Shown: positions 1-11,500 of the stretch, piece by piece
Layout: the number at the start of each line of letters is the position of its first letter
Position numbering within the stretch: position 1 is the stretch's first letter
DNA from: Lamellibrachia satsuma
Taxonomy: Eukaryota; Annelida; Polychaeta; Sabellida; Siboglinidae
Length of the DNA stretch: 64,000 nucleotides
Assembly: GCA_033239005.1 (NCBI GenBank)
Contig: BSQZ01000016.1
Location: forward strand, 47,531-111,530
Direction: 5' to 3'
Made by a program: the position numbers and the translations under genes
The notes under the pieces: generated by a model
Seen by the model: the letters and a program-made list of their open reading frames with translations, nothing else
What the model was told of the DNA's origin: nothing
The model's database searches: none

Positions 1-37
1 GGTCAATTTGAATAAGTAAGTATGATATATACATGCT

Positions 38-208
38 TGAACGAATATAGAGGAGAGCAACTAAAGTTATTCCAGAACTGAGAGACCCTATTTATGAAGA
101 ACGCCTAAAAGAATGTGGTTTAACAACCCTAGAGATAAGGAGGTTACGAGGAGATCAAATTTATGTTTTTAATATATTAAATGTGTATGAAAATATTGAT
201 AGAAATTA
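38..208 (+). mobile_element. CR1-like LINE, fragment near the 3' end of ORF2
   Basis: Translation gives a stretch like ERIYRGATKVIPELRD followed by CGLTTLEIRRLRGDQ, which matches the post-RT region of the LINE copy at 6,885-9,199 (there at about 8,728-8,900). The fragment ends where the match stops, near a TAA. It is a dead remnant; its 5' part lies outside the window or is missing. Confidence 0.8.
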
Positions 209-1169
209 AGATGCCTTCCATCGGAAGCAGCAGTGAAAATATCCAATTTTTTCCAAATTTACAGACTTATGGGATATCGCGGCCGACCTAGAACTGGCCT
301 CCCACTATTGACGCCGACCGACCAGCAGGACATAGGCACGCGACCGAAGACTAGGACCGACCTATTGCAGCTGCGTCGTATCGCCAAGACGAGGACCGAA
401 TGGAGAACACTACACCGAAAAACATGGAAAAGGCGTAAGAGCCAGGTCTTCGCTTAAGTTGGCTGTTGCGACTGCGAAAAACACTATTAATATTGATAAT
501 AATATAATATCATATTTAAATTATTATAATATAATTAACTATTAGTTTTACACACAACCACCTGCTGCGATGAGCACATTAATTGTGTTATAATTGTATC
601 TGTAGAATATCACTTTCGTAAAGAGCTCACAAAACGTGTGTAAGGTCGTCACTACGAGGCGTCCGTCACGTTGTTGCGTAGACTGTTTGTTCATGGCGGG
701 TGATGTTTTACGTTGCAGACGCTACGTGATTACGCGCTTCAGTAACATGGCAGCACTATTGCGTCGTTTGCAGGTTTCTAACCGATGACGGGCCTGACAT
801 ATAGAATAAATGGATTACGAAAAAGAAAATGTGAAAACAGTTATGACATGTATAATGACCAAGACGTAATTATGGTATTATTTATTTTATACAAATAATG
901 ATGTCTCTGTGAGCGTAAACGTGAATACATTTGACAACTTATTGAACATACACCAGTTTATACAGTTTCTCAAAATATAGTAAACAGTCTAGTAGTAGCT
1001 GATATACATGTCGCCTAGCCGTTTACTCTGACAAGATGTCGTTCTCCACTAGTAAACTGCGCTGTTCTAGTCGTGTACTACAAACAGCCATTTTCCAAAG
1101 CTAACGGATGAGTTTATGATGTCAATGCGTAAACAGATAGAGATCACAAGCTGTAGCTTCTGTGACATT
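209..1169. other. No gene recognised
   Basis: There is a short basic open frame at 233-457 but it has no recognisable domain and no supporting context. The rest is AT-rich with scattered CpG. I see no splice-bounded exon here. Confidence 0.4.
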
Positions 1170-1389
1170 ACACGGGAGTGGGCGGGGTGTTACACGGGAG
1201 TAGGCGGGGTGTTACACGGGAGTGGGCGGGGTGTTACATGGGAGTGGGCGGGATGTTACACGGGAGTGGGCAGGGTGTTACACGGGAGTGGGCGGGGTGT
1301 TACATGGCAGTGGGCGGGATGTTACACGGGAGTGGGCGGGGTGTTACATGGCAGTGGGCGGGGTGTTACACGGGAGTGAGCGGGGTGTT
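1170..1389 (+). repeat. 22-bp GC-rich minisatellite, 10 copies
   Basis: Ten head-to-tail 22-bp units based on ACACGGGAGTGGGCGGGGTG plus TT. Variant units carry ACATGGGAG or ACATGGCAG. Because 22 is not a multiple of three, several frames stay open across it; these are not genes. The unit resembles the intronic minisatellites at 10,571 and 15,545. Confidence 0.95.
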
Positions 1390-2488
1390 ACGTGCGATCG
1401 TTACGTTCGTTATTAAACAAAGTGTGTTTTGTTCGTCTAGCTGTCGATATCAGACTGACATAATTTATTGTTATGTCAATTTGGGGGTATATCCCAACTG
1501 AATTCCAACGGAAAATGAATGCAGACTCTCCCATGCATCAGTGAAGTATGCAAACGTGGGTAGGCAATGTTTGTAGGCATACAAGCACAAACCAGAAGTG
1601 TGTATTTCATTGTGTCATGACTCCTAATTATGAATGAATCAGTACAGAGAAGAATTCCCAAGGGCTTCATTACGCATGCGTCATTACATATATTAAACGT
1701 ATATACATAAACAAGCATTTGATTATTTTTAGTTACACGTAGGCCTACCTATATTCTACCTGTGAACTACAAATCAATGCAAACATGCAACGAATATAAA
1801 AACATATGTATGAATAATTGGAGGAGGTAAGTAGTTTTAGGGATGTACAGACCAGCGTTACCAAGGGTGACAAGGGGGTAGGGTGGGTGGTGGCTCTAAA
1901 AAATATATAAATAAATAGCGTGACGTATTTTATGGATAGCCCCTTTCATGATGTGTGGGTGATAGATGAACATATGGTGCCGCAGTCGAGGGGGGGTGTG
2001 AAACTGGGTTTCCCTCCTGGTGGATGACAATTTTAGGGTATATTATTTACTTAATTCTCGTGGATTTTGTAGTGCATTTTCTAAGTCAAAGTGTGGTTTT
2101 ACGGTAGATATTGGCTCTAAAGTAAGCGATAGATCGTGAGATTCTTAGTATTTTTTTTTAATGCGGTTGTTCTATCACCAACGCGTTAGACTTGGCACAT
2201 CTGTGCGAGGTGAAGGAAACTACCAAAGTTTCGGGCCAGCAGTGGGTGCATTCCAACCCCGGTCCTGTCAACAGCCCGGCGTTCTAACTGTAGAGCAAAC
2301 GAACAAGCTGTGTGTAAACAAGCTTTGTTTGTCGCACTGTTTTGCTTGTGTAGATTATTTTGTTAGTTTCCTACCTACGTGCGACGTCGTGTTTAACTAG
2401 TTTAAACAGACAGGTAAATGCCGGTGAAAATTCGCATATTGTCATATTGTCGACATTCGATGTATTCGCCATATGACGAAAATTACAC
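1390..2488. other. No gene recognised
   Basis: AT-rich DNA with small G-rich runs near 1,875 and 1,990. No domain-bearing frame, tRNA or clear repeat is visible. Confidence 0.4.
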
Positions 2489-2798
2489 ACTCCCCAACAG
2501 TGGCGCTACCCAGCATATCACCACTGCTAAAACTTTATTATAAATGCAAAATGAACAGTTGCAAAGTGGTATAAAGAAATGTTTGGTTGGCTAGGCAACG
2601 CCATTGTTGTTTACGACTTGTTGTGCCATTGCAACCGGCAATTGAGTAACGTAGCTTAGTTCCAAACAAAAAAACGAACGTTATTGTGTTTCAAGACACA
2701 TTTTCAATACTGAGACACTAGATGCAGAATCTGCACATTCAATGTAAAAAGTTTCAGTGGTAAAATAATTATTATGAGTGGCGCCACTGGTGGGGAGT
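2489..2798. mobile_element. MITE-like element with terminal inverted repeats just upstream of the VPS9 gene
   Basis: The left end starts ACTCCCCAACAGTGGCGC and the right end is its near-perfect inverse (GCGCCACTGGTGGGGAGT). The similarity continues inwards to CACCACTG / CAGTGGTA. The element is about 310 bp and has no coding capacity. It lies 96 bp before the proposed start codon of the VPS9-domain gene, so it may form part of that promoter or 5' UTR. Confidence 0.6.
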
Positions 2799-2893
2799 TC
2801 GAGTCGACCAATGTAGTTTTGGGTTATTCACCAGAGGCGCCACACGCCCGCCCGCCTTTTTCCGGGTTCGCCTTTTATGCTGCCCGTGTAAAC

Positions 2894-2953
2894 ATGGCGT
2901 GGAGTAACGCGGAAGATGATTTAGATTTCAATCCGTTTTATAAGATTTTACAT
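2894..2953 (+). CDS. ANKRD27: VPS9 gene exon 1 (start codon)
   Basis: ATG followed by 19 codons giving an acidic start and the DLDFNPFYK motif, ending at a GTTAGT donor in phase 0. The ATG is preceded by AAAC-type context (AAC ATG G). An upstream in-frame open stretch exists, but similarity to Varp begins here. Confidence 0.7.
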
Positions 2954-5434
2954 GTTAGTATAATGAGACAGCTACTTGTATACCTGCAGCTGCTTAGACA
3001 TCAAATATAATTTTGTATGTAGTTTATTGTTGTGTGCATATTGTTGTTTATCACAATAATTTGAGACTGCATAGCCACTTGTTTTGGTTTTGACGCTCTT
3101 CGACTTCTGTCGGCTCTGAGTCTGTCATTGACAGTGTTACTGTCACCACGACACTGAGTCTGTCAGTGACAGTGTTACTGTCACCACGACACTGAGTCTG
3201 ATTCTCAGCTCGGGTTCCCGATGACTTTCGCACAACAGAAGCCGCCATTGTATTGTATTTCTTACTGAGCTTTAAAGCAATGAAGCCATTTTAAATCGCA
3301 GTTATGACAATCAATGACAATGCATGTCCTAGGGCTAGGCCTAGCTGAGTCTGAGGCCGGACTTTGTCATTCATGATTCATGAATATGACTCGTGACATG
3401 AATCATGATGATGTGCCATGATTCATGAGATGACCAGTGTCAATAAAAACGCAGTAAATAATTTGGCCAATAGTTGATGGTAAATGGTTTTAGGTTAGGT
3501 CACACAAATATTATGGTGTAATGTTTGTGGTGTATTTTATGAAAGGTCCCTCCTCAATTCGCAAATAAACAGGCCTATCTATTATCAACTCCGACATGCT
3601 AGCTCGTTTGTGCAATTTTTTTTATGTGAAATTATTGGACAAACAGATTGACTATTAAATTATTTTTGACTGGGTCCAGTAGAAGTTACCCAGTATAGCG
3701 ATATAACAAAGTCAGTCCTCTCAATGATCTTAACAAAATTACACCATCATCAACTGACAGCATATTACAGCGCAGCTGTTCATACACTACAGATTTGAAC
3801 ATCAACAAACGTGATTCGCGATGGGCTAAATGAAGAGAGGAGAGAACTTTAAAGTTGTTATACAAAGTTGCTATAGACTAGACAATGCTGCTTCCTAGTG
3901 ACAATACATGAAAATTTTTATTACAGACCAAGTTCAAGGCTGCATTTGAAGAGGCCCAGGTCAAGTGCTGCATGATATTAACCAGACATACATTTAAATT
4001 GTAGTTTAATCTTCAATGAAATGTGAATGTTTTCTGTGATTTTATGATTTCAGATATGCACATTGTCAAACCGTCCCCTTACTTCAAAGGGTCAGTACAT
4101 ATAGACATATGTAGTAATCACATATTTAAGCTCGGTTCAAAAAGTAACATAAATGCTTCTGCTCTTGGTTATGCAGTTTTCTGATACTGCTATGCTTTAA
4201 ACATTTATGAAATAAAGGTACAAAGTCTGGTCTAGGTTAGTTTAGTGTTAGTTAGTGTTGATTATGTGAGTGTGAATTAGTATTAGTGGTGTTAATTGGG
4301 TTGCTGTTTGGTTGTACTCATTTATGATTCCATAACTATTTTCTTGTGTTTCAAATTTCAATCAGTGTTTATACTCAGAATATTTATTACATAGCAATGC
4401 CATTACCAACGACGTACAATTTACGTTCATGTATAATGATATATTATTATTTATAATATCAGTGTTAGTTAGTTAACTAAGTATAAGTAACCATATATAA
4501 TTGTAATGGTGGCCTGTATGCCAGCAATCTTTCAGGTCTTAGTGCTGGTGTCCATGGATCAACCAACATGGATCAACCAACATGTTCATGGTTTGATCTT
4601 AAAATCTCTCTTTCTCATTTTTAGCATGTCACTAAATATATTCTAATATAATGACTGCCCAAATGTGTTTTAAAGTACCACACTTTAATAAAAGTATAAT
4701 TTGATCTTATGAATATTGACCTTGCTGTTCAGCAGGCAGTGTAAACAGGATATTTGAGGTCAAACGTTCAAAATAAACTGATCTATAACAGTCACTTTTT
4801 ATTTCGAAATTATGGTTCATTAAGACACATTTAGGTAGTCAAATGTCAGAATGGATATAGTTTATGCGATATATAACATGATTTTATGATCACAAAATGT
4901 TCAAACTTTGTTCCTTTAGACTTGTTATAATTAATAAATATAGGATAATTTAATAATAATTTGTTTCTTTGATATTTGTACTATATATACGCTATCTTTT
5001 CATTGTAGCGTTTATGTAACGACTGACAAGAACAACACTGGTTCATTGTCACTGGAACAAAATATTCTAGAAACTGGACAAGGTAAGTTACACTGTTGTT
5101 AGCTTCATGTTTAGGGGCCATTTATTTGCATATTCATACAAAGCGTACTAATTACCATACCCACTCCCTGAATTAATACTTTAAAATGTTGATATTTTTT
5201 CAGACCGCAAAATATATCAATGTATAGTTCCTGATTTGTTTTTAAGAATCTTTATTAAGGATGTAATTTTATATATGTATACACGAATATATATATATAT
5301 CACTAATTTCTTGAGTGAGTTCAAACTAAAGATGTTTGCAATGCAGAAGACATAACAGTCATTTTGTTTAAGAAAATGAAAAAAAGGATTTGGACAAATA
5401 ATCTTCACTACTGGAATTAATATATATATATATA

Positions 5435-5526
<92 letters not shown>

Positions 5527-8500
5527 ATATATATATATATATACATATATATATTAATTCCAGTAGTGGATATTAATTATATATATATATATATATATAT
5601 ATGCATGAACTGTGGTGTCATGTATAATTAAACCAAATAATTTTTTTTATGTAGCAAAATGGAAATTGGGTAACCAAAAGCCCCAAATTATGCAACCTAT
5701 TAAACTTGACACCTGGAGTCAGATAACCGAACTAATGACACAATATATCATCAACCATGAAATATATATAAATAGACAGAATCACCTTAAAAATGTAGGA
5801 AATGATATGACAAATTAGAATTTTGTATGACCTAATATTTGTGGGTCTTTAAAAAGAACCTTTCTAAGGAGGGAAGATTGTACACCTATGCACAAGCTTA
5901 CCGCTATGGTTCAGGACAGGAAGGTGGTGTGTGATTGTGTCTGCCTTATGCGACACCTTTGGCGCTAGAGGATAGAAGAAGATTTACTGGAAACATCCTT
6001 TTAAATATGCACTTCACAGATAAATTAAGACATGCATTTATTACATGTATAATAAGCATATGTTTTGTCTTGTATGTATTCCCGTAAAATGTGCATTTAA
6101 CCTTGTTTTATCCAGATGTCCACTGTAACATGAACTGATCATCTCAGTCAACTTGTTTTCTGTGTGTTTTTTAGGTTTCCCGGAGAAAGTGTCGGCACGC
6201 ATCCTTGCAGAGGAGCTGGGCTATAATAAGGTGGATAGTTTGTCATGTTGTGAGTATTAGGACGCTCTTCCGCTCGAGTTAATACTTTCGCAAATTGTTT
6301 TAACACTTATTTATTAATTAATGGATTATACATGATTATTAAAGCCCCGTCTTTTTTTTACATGTGGCATCTGAAGGTTGACATACTTTTAGATCTGCAC
6401 ATAATATACATTTATTTATCTCCTATCATCTTAGAATATACATTTTATATAAATACTTATGTTATTATTATCACACTGTTCTTCATTTATTAATATTACC
6501 TATGATCTTTTGTGAATTATGAATGTCTTAAATAATGCCATGACTTACACATTTCGACTGTCAAAATGTTAGAATAGATATGCCGTATTCGACCTATTAA
6601 GTGTACATGTCCTAATTAGCATACACACCTTTTCATCAGCAGGGTCCATAATTGTAATTTGAGTTGTGTGGAACAACTGAAAAGTGTCGCCATCTGGTGT
6701 TATGCAGTTGGCACCACTCTTCAGTTGTTCTACACTGGTCACAAAATGACACCACTAGTGTTAAAAAATTACCTTATTGTCTAGAGAAGAATATTTGGTG
6801 TACCCTTATAAGAACAGATTCCTTGACATTTTTCCATGGCCCAATTTGTTGTCAAGCGTACTGTAGGCTTATTAGCTAGTTATACTATGTCTTCCCAAAA
6901 TTAATTAGTTGACAATGTTAAAGTACACGAACCTTTGGGTTCAAGTGACCATAACCAAATCCATTTTAATATAAAAGTAAAAACAGGGAATACATATAAA
7001 AAACAATGGAGGAGGAACTTCAGCAAAGGCAAATATAAACTGATGAGAACATATCTAGCAAATATAGATTGAAATAACTTGCTGAAGAACAAGACAGCAA
7101 CAGAATGCTGGACTTATTTAAAATATGAGATTGAGGGCATTATTGAGAAATTTATTCCATTAAGAAAACAGGGGAAAAGATCCAGGAAAAAACACCTGTC
7201 AAAAGAAGCTATTAGAAAAATTGCTCACAAACAGATGCTGTAGAAGGTCTATAAACACACTGGAAATGTAGAAGACTACACAAACTACAAAGAGGCACTT
7301 AACCTAGCTACAACTGAAATTAGAAAATTTAAAAGAACCTTTGAACAAAAATTGGCAGGTAATATAAAAAATGACAGCAAGAGTTTCTATGCTTATGTAA
7401 GGAGTAAACAGAAAGTTCAAGATAAGGTCAGACCACTGGAAAACAACAGTGGAAACATAATTTCAGATGGGTTCCAAATGGCACAGGTCCTGAATGAGTA
7501 TATCAGCTCAGTTTTTACCACAGAAGATATCAGCTCACTTCCAGTTCCATTTACTAAATTTGAGGGCAACAAATCAGAACATTTAGGGCAGTTATTTGTA
7601 ACTCTTGAAATTATAGCAAAGAAAATTAAGAAGATGAAAGATAATAAATCACCTGGAGTTGATGGGATACCACCAAACCTGCTTAAGGAAATTGTTGATC
7701 AAATTAGTACACCACTTGCAAACTTATTTAACTTGGTACTAGAAGAAGGAATAGTTCCTTCAGAATGGAAAGAAGCAAACGTTACGCTGCTGTTTAAGAA
7801 GGGATTGAGGAAGAAGCCAGAAAATTACAGACCAGTGAGTTTAACATCACTTGTATGTAAATTACTCGAAACATTAATTAGAGACCACATGGTGGAATTC
7901 CTCATAAAACATAAATTAATAAATACATCTCAACACGGATTCCTAAAAGCAAGGTCATGTCTAACCAATCTCTTATGTTTTTTAGAAGAAATTACAAAGT
8001 GGGTAGATGACGGGTCACCAGTGGATGTTGTCTACTTAGATTTTCAGAAAGCTTTCGATAAAGTGCCACGTCAAAGATTGTTACTTAAACTAAAAGCCCA
8101 TGGTATAGGCAATGATGTAATCAACTGGATAGAAAAGTGGCTTACACACAGAAGACAGAGAGTAATAGTAGATGGTAAGATTTCAAACTGGAAATCTGTT
8201 TTGAGTGGGGTACCACAGGGATCAGTGTTAGGCCCTATACAGTTTTTAATATATATAAATGATTTGGAGGATGACATATCTAGCAAAGTACTAAAATTTG
8301 CAGATGATACAAAAGTATTCAGAAAGGTTACTAATGATACAGATAAACAAAGTTTACAGGATGATCTAGAAAAATTAGTTAAATGGTCAGAAAAATGGCA
8401 AATGTTATTCAATTTTGGGAAGTGTAAATGTATACATATAGGACATGGAAATATGGACGAGGAATATAAAATGGGGGATGCTGTACTAGGTAGAACCACA

Positions 8501-11500
8501 CAAGAAAAGGATTTAGGAGTAACATTTAATGCTGACATGAAACTTTCAGAGCAATGTGGGATTGCTGCTTCAAGAGGAAATCAAATTCTAGGGCTAATTA
8601 AGAGAACTATCACGTATAAGGAGAAACATCTAATTGTCCCCCTGTACAAAGCAATAGTTAGACCACATTTGGAATATTGTATTCAAGCATGGAGGCCATA
8701 TCGTAAAAAAGACATAGATAAGCTAGAAAGAATACAACGAAGAGCAACTAAGATGATTCCAGAATTAAGAGACCTTAGTTACGAAAGTCGCTTATTACAA
8801 TGTGGTTTGACAACACTACAGACCAGGAGACTAAGAGGAGACCAAATAGAAGTGTTTAAAATAGTGAACGGTTATGAGGATGTTGATAGGAATATGTTCT
8901 TCAAACTTAAAGAAGGCAGTAGAACCAGAGGACACAAAGCAACATTAGTTAAGGAGCAGTGTAGGTTGAACATGAGAAAGTACTCATTCTCACAGAGGGT
9001 GATAAATGAATGGAACAAACTGCCAAATGATTGTGTTAATGCTAGTAGTGTGAATATGTTTAAAAATAGAATTGACAGATATCTGATAAGGGCGGGCTAC
9101 ACATAGATGAGAAAATTGTTGGACTCTCGATAAGCCAATGGCTTCCTTGTCCACTTGCCATCTGGAACTTGTTGTTCGAGATGGCAATCTTGTTAAACTT
9201 CATTTTACAACATCAGTCAGACTTTGTATGTTCAAAGTTATCGGAATCTGCTGCAGGATTACAAGCCGTACAAGATCCTACTTATTGATCGACCACTCAC
9301 TGGGGAAATCACCGCAGTTGTAAGTTGTACTTATTTCATTGACTAGATGTGATTGGTTAGACTTAGAAACTGCTACTTTTACATATGACAAGTTGCCGGT
9401 TTGATTATTGGAATTAGTGTTTGTAGATGTTCACAATGGCATGTACGCAAGAATGCACACATGCATGCACACGAATATACATTCACATGCACTAATACAC
9501 TCACATGCATAAACACATACAGCCTGTACATATACTATACACATGCATGCGCATATGCATGCACGCGCGTCCGCACACACACACACTACTTATTCCAGTA
9601 TTGCCGACTATACAAAAATGCAGATACAAAAAATACAGCTACAAAAAAAACTGTCTAGAGCAATAAATTGTGTGATGTTGGACTCCCATTGATTTGATGT
9701 TGGAAGGAACAGTTATGTTAGTGTAAACTGCTCCTAAGAACTGTGATACCACACAGTACAAGAACGTACCTTTACATCTGATGTGTTGAAAGACATTATT
9801 GATTTTTTTTAGGCTGGGAAAGACTCTTCATGTGATAGACCTACCATGTTTGATCTCAATACCAGTCTTTCGGAGTAAGTCAAATCTATTACCAAATAGT
9901 CTTATTCTTTTAAACAAAATTATGGGACGGTCGGTCACATAGTGGTTAGAACATCTCATTCAGGAAAACCTGGCTTCGATTCCTCTTACTGCTGTTTCGA
10001 AGTTTGGGCAATTTTGTTTTCATTCCACGTTGCCTAAATTCACTCAGCTTTTTCAGACGAGCACCTGTTGGATATGCGAACGAACAGTCTTTGCATAGTA
10101 ATTGCGTAGGGGCTGAATGCTTCCCATAAAAGTCGAGTTGGTGTTGGAATGAACACGTCTGCCAGGGGGTGAAGTATTGAGAGCTGGGTTGTTCTTACCT
10201 TCGGCTTACTGGGGTTAGTTAACACAGTACAACATTTAGATCGGTACCAATTTAGGATAGCTTCCAATTCAACTAATACATTGTCATTACAGTTAATTGA
10301 TTTTTCCATTTTTTCCAGACATGTCATTCATTTTACGTGTTTTCGTTGCTTGCCGTGCATTTATGTCATCACTAATTATTGTAATGTCTTTGTATTCTAG
10401 ATGTCAGGCCTTCCTTAACTCTATTCCTGAATGTCAGCAGGTAAGTATGTAGTGTGACTGGATCAATCTAATTGTAATTCCTGTAGATTTCTCAGATTCA
10501 AGTTTCTAATAATTTTAATTTGTTTATCTCAGAGTTCATCTAAATTAAGTTAATTAAGTTAAGTGTTATACCCATGTCACATGAAGCACCCTCCCATGTC
10601 ACATGAAGCACCACCCATGTCACATGAAGCACCCACCCATGTCACATGAAGCACCCTCCCATGTTACATGAAGCACCACCCATGTCACATGAAGCACCCG
10701 CCCATGTCACATGAAGCACCCTCCCATGTCACATGAAGCACCCTCCCATGTCACATGAAGCACCCGCCCATGTCACATGAAGCACCCTCCCATGTCACAT
10801 GAAGCACCCTCCCATGTTACATGAAGCACCACCCATGTCACATGAAGCACCCGCCCATGTCACATGAAGCACCCTCCCATGTTACATGAAGCACTCTCCC
10901 ATGTTACATGAAGCACCCTCCCATGTTACATGAAGCACCACCCATGTCACATGAAGCACCACCCATGTCACATGAAGCACCCTCCCATGTCACATGACGC
11001 ACCCTCCCATGTCACATGAAGCACCCACCTGTGTCGCATGAAACACCCGCCTGTGTTGTACATTCCTTTTAAAGCAATTTGTGTTAATATCCTTGCTGTC
11101 CATTATGTTTTGACTGTTACAGGAAATTTTTAATATATATTTTAATCGTGCATAAATATGCATCTTAAATTACATATACAATTAAATTTCTGTATTTGGA
11201 ATAAAATTCCAAGTACACATTTGACCCCAACCCGCTAGAGGTCATTCTTTGGGTTAGTAATGGTGATATGGTGCTGCCCTCTACAGGTTGTCCAGAGCGA
11301 TGTTGAACAAGCCATCACCTCGTTTGAAAAAAACTACATGGTGCTGAAGGGATTTCTTAGTGATGCTGCTGAAAAGATCAAGAAAATGTATACAGATATG
11401 TCACAGGCAAGCCCAGGGGGCAATTTTATTAATGTTCATACTGTATGAACCTTCATATGAAGGTTCTTATTTCACAAAATCTTTGTTGTTACGTACAATT

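Noticed and set aside
233..457. Small basic frame (GYRGRPRTGLPLLTPTDQQ) resembling a transposase helix-turn-helix
   Set aside because: The similarity to Tc1-type GRP boxes is too weak, and no catalytic domain or inverted repeats are near.
1165..1390. Spaced repeats that might suggest a CRISPR array
   Set aside because: Units are directly adjacent without unique spacers, and the genome is eukaryotic.
2586..2599. GTTGGCTAGGCAAC, similar to an RFX X-box, upstream of the VPS9 gene
   Set aside because: Central bases differ from the usual motif and it lies inside the MITE-like repeat; a chance match is likely.
3360..3432. Cluster of CATGATTCATGA palindromes
   Set aside because: Short, imperfect and not repeated elsewhere; no function can be assigned.
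8071..8538. A 155-codon minus-strand frame
   Set aside because: Antisense shadow of the LINE reverse transcriptase.
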